NCBI RefSeq assembly: GCF_964019505.1
Contig: NZ_OZ026449.1
Coordinates: 558,001 to 622,000, forward strand
DNA: 64,000 nucleotides
Direction of reading: 5' to 3'
Source: TIUS-1 sp964019505
GTDB taxonomy: Bacteria > Bacillota_I > Bacilli_A > Mycoplasmatales > Mycoplasmataceae
Under the pieces are notes generated by a model. That model did no database searches and was not told the DNA's origin. It worked only from the letters and a program-made list of their open reading frames with translations. The translations under genes were made by a program, and so were the position numbers. Shown here one piece after another: positions 11,118 through 21,486 of this stretch (position 1 is its first letter; every line of letters starts with the position of its first letter).

Positions 11118-12251
11118 AGATAATTCTTCACGAACTAATTGCATGTATTGGATTAATTCTTTTTTAGTCATATCTCTCAAGTTTGCTTTTTGAGCTTTTG
11201 GAGATAATTTATTTTGAATTGCCATTTTTCTAGTTGTGTTTGAGTGTTTTTGTAAATCACTTCTTTTTTCTTTGATAGTTGCTGATCCATCTAGTTTAGC
11301 TCTTTCTTCAGCAGAAAGTTCTTTAACATTGATTTTTTTAGCTGCTTCAACTTTTTTAGCAGCATCTGCAGCATCTTTTTCAGCTTTCTTTTTAGCTTCA
11401 GCTTCTTTTTTGGCAGCTACATTTGCTTTTTCAGCTTCAAGTTTTAACTTATCAGCTTCTTTGTTTGCGGCAGCTTTTGCTTTAACGTCAGTTTCCGATT
11501 TTGCTTTTTCTTGAATTTTTTTAGCTTCTGCTAATTTTTTTTCTGCTTCTTTTTTAGCTTCAGCTTCTTTTTTAGCAGCTTCTTTTGCTTTTGCTTCGGC
11601 TTCTTTTTTAGCTTCTAAATCAGCAGCTGAAGGAGATTGTGTTTTTGCAGATAATTCATCTGCATATTTTTTCTCCATTTCTTTCAAGAACTTGTCAGCA
11701 TCAGATTGTTCAGTTTTTGAAACTTCAACAACTTCAACTTTTTTAGGTTCAGCAGCTTTAGGAGCTTCTTTTTTAACTTCTACTTTTTTAGGTTCAGCAG
11801 CTTTAGGAGCTTCTTTTTTAACTTCTACTGGTTTAGGTGCAACAACTTTAGGAGCTGGTGCAACTACAGCTGGTTTAGGCTTAACAGCTGGTTTTGATGC
11901 TAATGCACTTTTAACCATACCAACAATTGCTTCGAATTTTTGAGGTTCGTGAATTGCTAACTCAGATAACATCTTACGGTTGATATCTATGTTTGCTAAT
12001 TTAATACCGTTAATAAATTTTGAATAACTTAAATCGAATGGTCTAACGGCTGCGTTAATACGTACGATTCATAATTTTCTAAAATCTCTTTTTCTTAATT
12101 TTCTACCAACAAATGCATAAGCCATTGAACGTTGTACTTGTTCATGGGCTTTTTTGTAACTTGCCTTTTTTAATCCATAGTAACCTTTAGCACGTTTGAT
12201 TCAACGTTTTCTTCTTGCTCTAGTTACTTTTCCAAATTTTACTCTTGCCAT
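11109..12251 (-). CDS. rplT: Ribosomal protein L20 with a long Ala/Lys-rich C-terminal extension
   Basis: L20 is an early assembly protein of the 50S subunit. Residues 1-118 are a normal full L20 (MARVKFGKVTRARRKRW, KKAHEQVQRSMAYAF, NRKMLSELAIHEP). No stop follows: the frame continues for 262 residues. The tail has Pro/Ala/Lys repeats (KKEAPKAAEPKKVEV twice), then a long helical region of KKEAEAKKEAEKK type, and ends in a compact basic segment (MTKKELIQYMQLVREEL). Bacterial L20 is normally ~115-120 residues. AGGAGA lies 8 bases before the ATG. It is the last gene of infC-rpmI-rplT. The tail resembles the Ala/Lys-rich extensions of some mollicute r-proteins, but its role is unknown. Confidence 0.93.
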
Positions 12252-12269
12252 CTTCTATGTCTCCTTATA

Positions 12270-12458
12270 TTAGACTAGACCTTTCAATCTTTTCATATCT
12301 GATGGATGAACAGTTGTTGATTTTTCTGAATGTCTTTTTTGTTTTGTTGTTTTGTTTTGTGCTAGGTGAGAGCGGTATGCATGCCCTCTTTGTAATGTTC
12401 CGTTTGGTTTAACTTTTACACGTTTAGCTAACGCTTTTTTCGTCTTCATTTTTGGCAT
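12270..12458 (-). CDS. rpmI: Ribosomal protein L35
   Basis: Small 50S protein of 62 residues, very basic, with the family opening MPKMKTKKALAKRVKVKPNG and the motif HLAQNKTTKQKRH. AGGAGG lies 7-8 bases before the ATG. Its start lies inside the end of infC (35-base overlap, different frame), so translation is probably coupled to infC. rplT follows 18 bases after. Confidence 0.97.
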   Translation of the reverse strand: MPKMKTKKALAKRVKVKPNGTLQRGHAYRSHLAQNKTTKQKRHSEKSTTVHPSDMKRLKGLV

Positions 12459-13023
12459 TGTTTTTACCTCCTGATTTTAATTTGCTAGGTACGATATACA
12501 TATCTAGAAATCTATTTGTTAATTTTGGTTCTTTTTCAACTTTAGCAACGTCCTTAACTTTTTCAAAGAATTTGTTGATTGTATTTAATCCAAATTCTTG
12601 ATAAGCAATTTCACGTCCTTTAAATTTAAGAGATACTTTAACTCTATCTCCATCACTTAAAAACTCACGTGCTTTTTTGGCCTTAACATCTAAATCGTGA
12701 TCTCCGATTCCAACTGTTAATCTTATTTCTCTGTTTTCAGTACGAATTTGATTTTTCTTATTTTCTTTTTGTTTTCTCTTTTGTTCGTATTTATGTTTTC
12801 CATAATCTAAGAATTTTACAATTGCAACCCCATTAGGTTGTACACCAACTTGTAACATATCCATTCCACCGTCTTCGGCTAATTTCAATGCTTCAAATTT
12901 ATTTATTGGTCCTTGTCTTGTTCCATCTTCATTAATAATTAAAACCTCTCTGGCTCTAATTGCTTTATTCAATGGTTCTACATCTTTTTGATTACGGTTA
13001 TTAGTGTTGCTGTTAGGGTTCAA
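12424..13023 (-). CDS. infC: Translation initiation factor IF-3, TTG start
   Basis: IF-3 binds the 30S subunit and discriminates against non-canonical start codons. Of 199 residues, the N-domain has LNKAIRAREVLIINEDG and the C-domain has KHKYEQKRKQKENKKNQ, EIRLTVGIGDHDLDVK and VKVSLKFKGRE. The frame extends upstream to an ATG at 13083, but that stretch overlaps the leader hairpin. GGAGGAG placed 5 bases before the TTG at 13023 marks the true start. A rare start codon is the known basis of IF-3 autoregulation. The C-terminus overlaps rpmI. Confidence 0.93.
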   Translation of the reverse strand: MNPNSNTNNRNQKDVEPLNKAIRAREVLIINEDGTRQGPINKFEALKLAEDGGMDMLQVGVQPNGVAIVKFLDYGKHKYEQKRKQKENKKNQIRTENREIRLTVGIGDHDLDVKAKKAREFLSDGDRVKVSLKFKGREIAYQEFGLNTINKFFEKVKDVAKVEKEPKLTNRFLDMYIVPSKLKSGGKNNAKNEDEKSVS

Positions 13024-13181
13024 GTTGACTCCTCCAAAATAAAAGTGTGCGATTAAAACAATCAGCACACTTAAGAAAAACAATATTAATTAATCACTTT
13101 GTATTAATTTAATCTTGTTTAATACCACGTCCTATTTGTAGTGGTGAGCGATTGCTTCTTGCTTTAAACAAAATAATTATA
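13024..13181 (-). promoter_or_regulatory. Leader of the infC-rpmI-rplT operon (L20-leader-like attenuator)
   Basis: A TATAAT -10 sits at 13176-13181 (minus strand); no strong -35 is seen. The leader of about 145 bases holds a weak ACCAC/GTGGT hairpin. Just before the infC ribosome binding site is a strong hairpin, AAGTGTGC pairing with GCACACTT with inner GATT/AATC, followed by TTTTATTTT (13043-13072). In Firmicutes and mollicutes this operon is controlled by L20 binding its leader. The hairpin position fits a terminator-type attenuator, but I cannot show an L20 site. Confidence 0.6.
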
Positions 13182-13244
13182 TCTCAATATTCTTTAATTA
13201 ATTAATTTTTTTCAAAATTCAAAACAAATCATTAATATATAGAT

Positions 13245-13898
13245 ATGAAATTAATTGAATATTACTGAAGTCCTTCAGTCGAACTTAGAAAACACAAACA
13301 TCAATACATTAATGTTGATAGTCAGATTCCATATAACTTGCCAAGCGTAACTACCCTTATTAACCTATTGTACCCATTCCCTGCTAGTTCAATTGATAAA
13401 GAAGTCCTAAGACGTTCAATTGATAAAGGAACTTGCGTACATGATCGTATAAGTGAATATATTAAATATGAGTCAGACATCAAATGTAAACACATCTACG
13501 ATAACATTATCGACAAAACACATCAAACTGAATTTAGTTGACTCAAATCTCAAATTGAACAATTCATAAAATTAAACAATATTTCTGAATATTACTCAGA
13601 AGTCTCTATGGTTAATGACCACTACTCTGGCACATTTGATTTTCTTTATAAAGATGTCGATGACCTATGACATCTTGTTGACTTTAAAACTACAGCTCAA
13701 TTAAACAAGGAAAAAGAATCACTACAACTTAGATTTTATGAGAAGTTGATTATTGATAATTTTGATGATATTTCAGAAATAGAAACATATTCTATATTTA
13801 ATACCCGACACCGAGTTCACTATAATTTCACTAAACGTGAACTGACCGATTCTTTGGGTGACTTTAAAAAAATATGTGAAATTAAAAAAATAAAATAG
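13245..13898 (+). CDS. Phage-type PD-(D/E)XK nuclease-like protein
   Basis: 217 residues, with three TGA Trp codons. The N-terminus (LPSVTTLINLLYP, then KGTCVHDRISEYI) resembles phage RecB/Cas4-like exonucleases, which open with SVTT...G..VH. A PD-(D/E)XK-like site follows: GTFDF (Asp132) and LVDFKTT (Asp146, Lys148), then a Gln/Leu-rich helix (SLQLRFYEKLI). It should act on DNA, but no helicase, recombinase or phage gene lies next to it. No Shine-Dalgarno precedes the ATG; TATATA lies a few bases upstream, so the mRNA may be leaderless. Assignment to the superfamily is by motif only. Confidence 0.65.
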
Positions 13899-13919
13899 TT
13901 CAAAAATGAACTATTTTTT
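13891..13919. terminator. Bidirectional terminator
   Basis: AATAGTTC-AAAAAT-GAACTATT followed by TTTTTA on the plus strand and an A-rich flank on the other side. It lies between the nuclease-like gene and the convergent PTS operon. Confidence 0.8.
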
Positions 13920-16368
13920 AATCATAATAATCTGCTTGTGGGTCGATATAACTTTCTAATGTTTTCGAAACTCCATGAGCTTCTAATTCATTTCCAATTT
14001 TTAAAGCATCTTTTCTAAATGAGAATGTAACATCTTCATCTTGATTTTCAAGCGTTATTTTATACAACGTGTTATCCATAAATACAAATGGAGTATAAAT
14101 TGCGCACTGAACAATCAACACTAACACCGCAAAGAATGAACCCCTTCAACTATTTGTAGCTCAATAAGCACCTAAAATTGGTGGAGTAGTTCATGGAACT
14201 TCAATGTCTTTATCAATTGTTAGATCCATGATACCAAAACCATGAATTCCAACATACATTAAAACCCCAGATACTGGAGCTAATATAAATGGTAGGAACA
14301 GCACTGGGTTAAACACTAATGGTAAACCAAATAAGATCGGTTCATTAATACAAAATAATGCTGGGATTATTGCTATTTTTGATATCATTTTTCAATTATT
14401 TCTTTTTGAAAATGCTAATACTACAAATATTAATGCAAGTGTACCACCCGTACCACCAAGACTTATCATATGGTCGAAGAACGAAGAACCAAATCAACTA
14501 TCTCCAAATCCATCATTTATTCAACCACCAAACTTACCTCATAAAAAGGCACCTAGAATAGCCGAACTATTAATTCCACATCATCATATTATTGATGAAA
14601 GCCCTACGAATATTATTACACCTAGAATAATATTGAAATTAAATAATAAATTCATTGGTATTGAAACAAATATACCTAAGACTTGTGATAATGTTTTGGC
14701 CCCTCTTACCGTGAATCCATCACCAATGGCGTCCAACAATGGGTCAATGAATGGTGATGTGTAAGTCAGCACTGAAGCAAGGAATGAGACAGCGGTTAAT
14801 AGAACAAACATCGGAACTAGTGAGTTAAGTGATTTGGCAACTGCATCGGGAATTGATGTTGGCAGTTTCAACTTTAACACTTCTACCTTATCTAATCAAG
14901 CAAATATTTTAACAATAAATATTGGTAGAACGATTGCAGCAAGCATCCCATCTGTACCCATTGTCATATTAAAGTTAGCTTGTGATTCTAAAAAATTATT
15001 TGATAGCAAGAAAAATGCTATCACTGAAGAAACCGTAGAAACTCAAATAATATTTTGATTATAATTTTTTGAAATGTTGTAAGACATAACGACAACAATA
15101 TATAAAGAAATAGTACCACTAGTACCGGCCCCTACAACTTCAAAGAATTGTCTAATTCTAGACATTCATAAAATCATTTCATGGGATAACGGTATGTCAA
15201 ATGTATCTACAATAGATCCAGCTCCAGTACTAAATATAACACTTGTAAACAATGTTACAAATGCTCCAAGCAATACTATTGGGAAAACGGTTAGGAAAGT
15301 CATTTTAATTGCATTTAAACTTTTATATCTTGTTTGAAAAATTTCAACTGAATTATAGAACTCGACCAAGATTTGGTTCTTGTTTGAAGAAACACTATCT
15401 TTGTATAATACCTTTTCTCTTTTTAATTCTGCAAGTTCAACTGAGTTATCTTTGCTATCAGAGTATCTTAAAAATTTAATTTGTTTAATAGTTAATTTGT
15501 TTTCATGTTTTATTTTTTTAATTTCTTCTTTTGATAATTCTGTTTTAGGTACAAGAAATTGATCTTTGTATTTTTTATTTTGCTCATTAATTTGAGTTTT
15601 ATAGTCACTCTCAATCTTTTGAGCTTTTATATTTATAAGTTTTTTAGCTTCTTCAATTTTAATATCCAAGTTGTTTAAATTCTCTTTTTTGATTGAAAAC
15701 TTTTTACATTCAACATAATTTAAATATAGTGCATCAGCCTCTATCAAAGCCTTCTCTTCTTGAATTCTAAATTCATTTGTTATATTTAAAAAATCAGCGT
15801 CATACTTTTCAATATCAATTAATTCAGTCTTTAATTGATTAGTTAAATTTAGGCACTCAACATTATATTTGAATTTTAATTCAAGAAGGTCTTTCCTGGA
15901 CTCTCATTTAACACTTGAAATTATTTTTCTTTGCTCTCTAAATGATTTCTTAGTAAGTTTAAATTTACCTTTTAATAACTCCCTGTTTAAACCATTATCT
16001 CTTATACCTTTTTTAAGATCAGAAATATCAAGTTCTAATTTGGAAATACGTCTTCTATATTTTTCATCGTAATCAATATATGTGTTGCTTTTTTCGACTT
16101 CATAATCATCATAGATTTTGTTTACATCTGTTTTGTTTACTTTTGCACGCAATAATTGAATATTAAAATTCTTATCTAAAATAATAAGCTTTTCGTTTTT
16201 CAGTTCTTTGAAACGTGTTTTCATCGAATACTTTGAACTATTCATTTCTTTTAAATCAGCTTTTTGAGTTTTCATTTTTTTTGTGACTATCTCAATTTGA
16301 TTTAAAATTTCAAGTAATTCTGCATTAACTTTACTGATGTTTTCATACTTTGAAAATTTGTGTACCAT
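13918..16368 (-). CDS. PTS lactose/cellobiose-type EIIC with a coiled-coil N-terminal domain
   Basis: Sugar-translocating membrane subunit of a PTS permease. Of 816 residues, the first ~330 are highly charged helix and coiled-coil (Lys/Glu/Leu/Asn, few hydrophobic runs) and should be cytoplasmic. The EIIC domain then starts at MTFLTVFPIVLLGAF and holds about ten membrane segments. It includes GTDGMLAAIV, SLGGTGGTLALI and the family motif FCINEPILFGLPLVFNP, where INEP contains the sugar-binding Glu. Canonical EIICs of this type are ~430-450 residues and lack such an N-terminus. AAGGAGGG lies before the ATG. It is last in the operon kinase-lipoprotein-EIIC-EIIB-EIIC. Confidence 0.88.
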
Positions 16369-16405
16369 ATTCCCTCCTTATTCATTGTTTGCTAATTTTT
16401 AATTT

Positions 16406-16717
16406 TTAGAAATCTTCTTCGTAAAAAGAAATAGCTTTTTGTAAAATTGTTTTTCCATCTACATTTCCATAGTCGACCTTATCTATTAACATGACTTTAC
16501 ATTTCATGTGGTCAGATAATTTTTGCATTTCATATGAAACCTGTGGTGCAACCAAACAAAGGTCATATCCGTCAGACTCACTAATTGCTTCTGCTAAAGT
16601 AAATACTTTTATATCAATGTCCATCTCTTCTTCGAAAGCAAAATTAAGCATTTTTTTAACGACAATAGATGTACTCATTCCTGCCATACATGTTAATAAA
16701 AATTTGTATCTTTTCAT
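16406..16717 (-). CDS. PTS lactose/cellobiose-type EIIB
   Basis: Cytoplasmic phosphotransfer subunit of 103 residues. Cys10 in LLTCMAGMSTS is the phosphorylated residue and starts the P-loop. LCLVAPQVSYEM and VMLIDKVDYGNVDG match the rest of the family. It takes phosphate from EIIA and passes it to the sugar in EIIC. AAAGGAG lies before the ATG. It sits between two EIIC genes, so it may serve both. The EIIA is not in this operon (see 21476-21781). Confidence 0.95.
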   Translation of the reverse strand: MKRYKFLLTCMAGMSTSIVVKKMLNFAFEEEMDIDIKVFTLAEAISESDGYDLCLVAPQVSYEMQKLSDHMKCKVMLIDKVDYGNVDGKTILQKAISFYEEDF

Positions 16718-16728
16718 CTTTACTCCTT

Positions 16729-18990
16729 TTAAGCCAAATTATCAGCATAGTCTTCTTTGTTATCTAAATCAAACTGTTTTGAAAGCTCTTCATTTCTTTC
16801 TTCGTCTTTTATATTTTTTTCATCTTGATACTCATTTTTAAATCGGTTAAAGCCCCGTTTTTCTAATCTAATCATTTCTCTAACGATATCTTTTTTAATT
16901 GCAGCATTTGCGATTAAAACAACCGGTAGATAGACAAGTAACTGAGATGTAGTTGTTATCAGTCAAACAATAATGGCCGTTCAGCTTCCGCCAGTTGAAA
17001 GGAAAGAACCTAAAATTGTTGGCGTAACTCATGGCGTTATTACTGTTGTGTACGGCATAAATCCAGTGATTGTTGCAACATATGCAATCATGCAACCAGC
17101 AAGTGGCGCAAGTACAAATGATATAAAGAACATTGGGTTTAAGATGATTGGTAGTCCAAATAGTATTGGTTCATTAATACCAAATAGCGCAGGTATTATT
17201 GCGATCTTGGCCATCGTCTTCCATTCATGTCTTTTTGAGAATACAAGGATTACAACTATTAATGCGAAAGTTGCACCAGCACCACCGTTTTGACCAAACA
17301 TTTCAACAAATGGTTTTGTAAATACATTTTCACCAGTACCAGAAGCATTTTGTTGAATTGCTTCTAATTGTAAAGGTTCTATTATGGTTGATAATAGCCC
17401 TGAAGCATGTATACCAAAGAATCATAATGCTTGTCATAAGATTAATATGATCGGCATCCCAAATGGCCCAGTAACAATATCAACTAATGGTCTTTGAATT
17501 GATACAAGCAGCACATCATAAATTGATGTAATAACAATCGTATCTTCAAAAATAGTAACCGGCCCTACCGCTTCACCAATGAATATTATTGAAACCGATA
17601 TTGATGAGAATACTAAACAAATAATTAATACTGATATTGCATTAACAAACGCCAAAGCAAGGTTTTTTTCATAAGCTCTTAACGATAAGAAGTTAAACAT
17701 ATTAGTTTTGAAAAATAAAACAAATAACATGGTTGTAGAAATAGAAATAAACATTCCAACAAACATTCCTTGTGTTCCAAACACACTAAAGTCTTGGGAG
17801 AATTTTGGAGACATAATTAGAAACGATAATATTGTAGCAACAATTGCTGATAACCTATTTACCTTGTGGAACGTTGCGAGTGAATAAGCAATAGAAATTG
17901 CAAGTAATATACCTAACATTCCATATGTGGAATCATACAGTGTTTTAAACGGGATAATTAGTGCGTCCAATATTTTTATCGCCGATTCATTATCAGGTTC
18001 AATAAATAAAGACATAAATCCAGTTTCATAGTTGAAAAATATTTGTGTCATAAATATAGCTAAGGCACCCAACAATACCAGCGGCATTAATGAGAAGTAC
18101 CCATTTCTAATAGCATAAATAAACCCAACATTAGTTACTTTACCTGCATTACTAGAAATAGATAGTGACGTTTGTTTCATTTTTTCTTTGAAACTTACTG
18201 TACCTTTAATATAAATAAATTGATCTTTCAAGTCTCTTAATTCAAGTTTTAACTCAGTAATTTGTTTTGCACCTGCATATTTATTTTCATTAATGTCTAG
18301 CAATAAGTCATATAACTTTTCTTTTTCAGGGGTATCTAGTCTGTTCAATTTATAAGCAGACATTTTTCTTAATTTTTGTCTTACGTTTGTTATTTCTGGG
18401 TTTACTGTTTCAAACTCTAAAATTGTATTATCAATTCTATTTTTGTAGTACTTTTTAATTCTTGAATATTCTTCGTTTGAATGAGTAGTTTGTTTTGCAA
18501 ATTTATAATTATTTTTTGCATCTTTAACCATTTTTCTTGTCAAAGATGTTTTCTTTGTTTTTGTTCATGAATATGTCAGTTCTTTAACACGATCTTTATA
18601 TATCCCAAAAGTCATTAATTCGCGGTTTAGTTCATCAGTTAATTTAGCATGATCATCATAAGCTTTTCTCATTCTATCTGCAAAGTTTTTTGAAAGAGAA
18701 TTAATTAATGTTTCTTTTTCCAATGCGATATCATTTAGAGACTTAATTTTATCATATGGACCAAAATCTCTTGATCGTCTAATCTTACGACCCTCTTCTT
18801 TATATTCTCAAATTACATTCTTAACAGTAACTCTAAATATGTTGTCTAGAGTTTTTTGGTTTCGTTTTGATGTTCTAATTTCGGCTTTAAGTTTATTAAT
18901 TTCATCACGTGAAAATTTCATCCTAGTTTTTAGGGATGATTTTTTCTGAAATTTATTTCTTTTCTTTTGTTTGAAAACTAAACCTGCCAT
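16729..18990 (-). CDS. Second PTS lactose/cellobiose-type EIIC with a charged N-terminal extension
   Basis: 753 residues. The first ~285 are basic and helical (KQKKRNKFQKKSSLKTR, then many Lys/Glu/Asn helices), followed by an EIIC domain from about GYFSLMPLVLLGALAIF. Family motifs include GGAGATFALIVVI and FGINEPILFGLPIILNP, the same INEP region as its neighbour. A charged cytoplasmic tail (SKQFDLDNKEDYADN) ends the protein 11 bases before EIIB starts. It is a diverged paralogue of the 13918-16368 EIIC with a different N-terminus. AAAGGA precedes the ATG. The substrate is probably a beta-glucoside or other disaccharide (inference). Confidence 0.87.
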
Positions 18991-19007
18991 TATTGTCCTT
19001 TATTTTT

Positions 19008-20363
19008 TTATTTTATCTTGCTCACATTTTTATAGTCTAAAACAAGATCCAATTGTGATGCGCTCAAGAACCTGTAAGGTATAGTGTCACTTTGATTATT
19101 ATTTGTGTAAATTTCACTTCCGCCAAATTGTGCTGAATTTACATTCTTAGTTGTTACAAATTTAGTGTGGTCGAAATAAATGTTATTAATCAAGTATTCT
19201 GAAAAACGTAAATTTATTTTTGGTTTTTCTTGTATTATTTCTTTTTTATCTTTTACCACTCTCAGTAGTTTGTTTGATAATCCATAAATTGTCATTGGAT
19301 TTATGATTGAACTGAAATAATCTAACAAATCCTTTGGATTCATCCATCTCAAATCATGTCCATCCAATTCCTCAGTATCCAAGTATTCATCAATATTGAT
19401 ATCATGTGTCAGGTCATAGTATTTGGATTTTGTCGGGTTGATTGATTGGTCAAATAAATTAGTTCTTAAAACTTCCATTGGTTTCGTTCTGATTATTTCA
19501 TCAGTATAGTCACTATTGCTCCCATCGTACTCGCCAGGCAAAAATCCAAGTTTGTAAGAATATTTTCAATATTCATTTACTCACTTTAAGATTCCATCCT
19601 CCTTTACTTGAACGGGTCCGTCGTTACCTTCTGATTGGTCATCTGATTGAATTTTTAAACTTGAATTTTTAAACGAAACTATTAAGGCAATTGCATTTTC
19701 AAAATACGTATTCAAAGACAATGTTCCAATATCTTCCATAAAAATTTGTGAAACATCAGTTTTACCAGTCTTAAATTGCAAATTTAACTCATTGTATATA
19801 TTTTTTAAATTTATTGTTATTGAATTTGCCGTTTTTTGTCCAGTTCATTCCGTCTCCTTGCTTCCTTCTTCAACAAATGATTTTTCATAAAACCCTCTAA
19901 AAAGAGATTTGTATTTATTAAAATCGTTAGCTAAAGTTCGCAGTGTTTCATCATAAATCATAAACATTTTTTTATTTTCAATTGATTCCTCACTCGTATC
20001 AGAATCGTGTAATTCTTTTAATTCAGACATCTTAATTAAGCTACGATCAAATCCAGTATTATCACCTTTTGGTGTGTAAGTTAAAATTGGACTTCATTGC
20101 ATAACGTCATATCCATGAGTCATGTTCATTTTTTTATTTCGAGGAAATGCAAATGACATGAATGCACTTTGAATTTCTTCAGGGCTCATCGCATTATATT
20201 TTTCTTTGATGCTTGAATTAATTCCTATGTAATCTTTTTCTATTTGCGCTTTTAAAATCCCTGTATGAGTAATGGGAACACAAGAAACAATAGTCGGTAA
20301 AGTAACTCCACCAACTATTGCTCCTGTTCCTAAAAATGATAGTGCTACTAGTAATTTTTTCAT
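19008..20363 (-). CDS. Lipoprotein of unknown function in the PTS operon
   Basis: 451 residues. The N-terminus is a lipoprotein signal: a positive MKK, a hydrophobic core, and a lipobox ending TIVSC (Cys28), so the mature protein should be tethered outside the membrane. The rest is hydrophilic with no membrane segments, rich in Asn, Asp and Lys, and has several TGA Trp codons. I recognise no family. It starts 9 bases after the sugar-kinase stop, with no clear Shine-Dalgarno, suggesting coupled translation, and is followed 17 bases later by EIIC. Context suggests capture or processing of the sugar that the PTS imports (inference). Confidence 0.8.
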
Positions 20364-20372
20364 TTTAATTAA

Positions 20373-21326
20373 TTATATAAAGCGTTCTTTTGCAAACTCA
20401 AATGCACCAAGTGGTCCACTCAAGAATCCAGATTTCGAGATTTGTACATTTAAGTGTTTGTTAAACTCTTCAAGTATATATTTACTTACATGTGTTTTGA
20501 TTATGTTAACAAGCTCTTCACCTAGTAATGAAGGTCCACCACCGATAACGAATGTTTCAATATCGATAATGTGTTGAACAATTGCTATTTGTTTTGCTAA
20601 TGGTTCCAAGGCTTCTACAAATACATCAATAACTTCTTTGTTTTTACTTTTAAATAATGGGTTGATATCTTTGATTGTTAATTTTCTGTTTAATTCTTTT
20701 TTTAATTGACCTAATTCTGCAGTTGACTTATCTGCAACTAAGTTTAACTTACGTTCAATAGCTGTAGCTGAAGTTGTAGCTTCGATACACCCTTTAAGTC
20801 CACAAGTACAACCAGCAACATTTTGGAATCCACCACCATGACCTGGTTCACTTGGCAATCCAGAACTATCTCCGAAAATCAATGATTTGTTTAAGATGAT
20901 TCCACCACCAATTCCTGTACCGATTGTGTACATCATTAATGAATTTGGTTTTCTTTTATATGATCCTGCTCACTCACCATAAACAGCTGCCTTTGCATCA
21001 TTCATGATTGATACATTTTTAATACCAAATTCTTTTTGAACTTCAGATTTTAAGTCGTAATTTTTAATATCTAAATTCGCAGAGAACACAACTCTTTCTG
21101 ATGTTGGTTCTATTATTCCACATATTGCAATTGCTACAAACGCAAAATCTTTTGGGTTAATTTTTAATTCAGTACACTTTTCCACAAAAAGACCTTTCAT
21201 TTTTGTTACAAGATTTACCATTGTTTTTGTCTCTAGTGAGTACTCACTAATTACATCATCATTTTTAAAAATAACACACTTTGCAGTTGTGGCTCCTATA
21301 TCTATTGCTAACGCATATTTGTTCAT
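20373..21326 (-). CDS. ROK-family sugar kinase (glucokinase-like)
   Basis: Phosphorylates a free hexose with ATP. Of 317 residues, IDIGATTAKC forms the phosphate loop, SIMNDAKAAVYGEW has the catalytic Asp, and YTIGTGIGGGIIL is the ROK signature. The zinc site appears as EPGHGGGF followed by CTCGLKGCIEA. As first gene of the PTS operon it may phosphorylate the glucose half released when an imported disaccharide phosphate is split; that hydrolase is not in the window. ROK glucokinase and N-acetylmannosamine kinase are hard to tell apart here. AAAGAGG precedes the ATG. Confidence 0.92.
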
Positions 21327-21365
21327 TTATATACCTCTTTCTTTCTGTTTTGATAAGTTAATTTT

Positions 21366-21371
21366 ACTATA
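21366..21371 (-). promoter_or_regulatory. Candidate -10 of the sugar-kinase/PTS operon
   Basis: TATAGT on the minus strand, 40 bases before the kinase ATG, with TTAGTT 16 bases upstream as -35. The -35/spacer region contains TTAGT...ACTAA as inverted arms, which could be an operator, but it is short. Confidence 0.45.
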
Positions 21372-21451
21372 TTAGTACCTGTTTTACAACTAAAACAAAC
21401 TCTAAAAATGTAATCATTTATTGGGTTATTTTAAATGTATATATAAAAAAT

Positions 21452-21486
21452 GACAAAAAAAATATCCGTCAAGGATTATTTTTTTT
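21452..21486 (-). terminator. Terminator after the EIIA gene
   Basis: AATAATCC-TTGAC-GGATATT with a T-run on the minus strand, directly after the EIIA stop at 21476-21478. Confidence 0.7.

Noticed and set aside
11236..11943. Ala/Ser-rich plus-strand frames opposite rplT
   Set aside because: They are the complement of the Ala/Lys-rich L20 tail; no start signals.
21366..21390. TTAGT...ACTAA inverted arms at the sugar-kinase promoter as an operator
   Set aside because: Five-base arms are expected by chance in DNA this AT-rich; mentioned only with the promoter.
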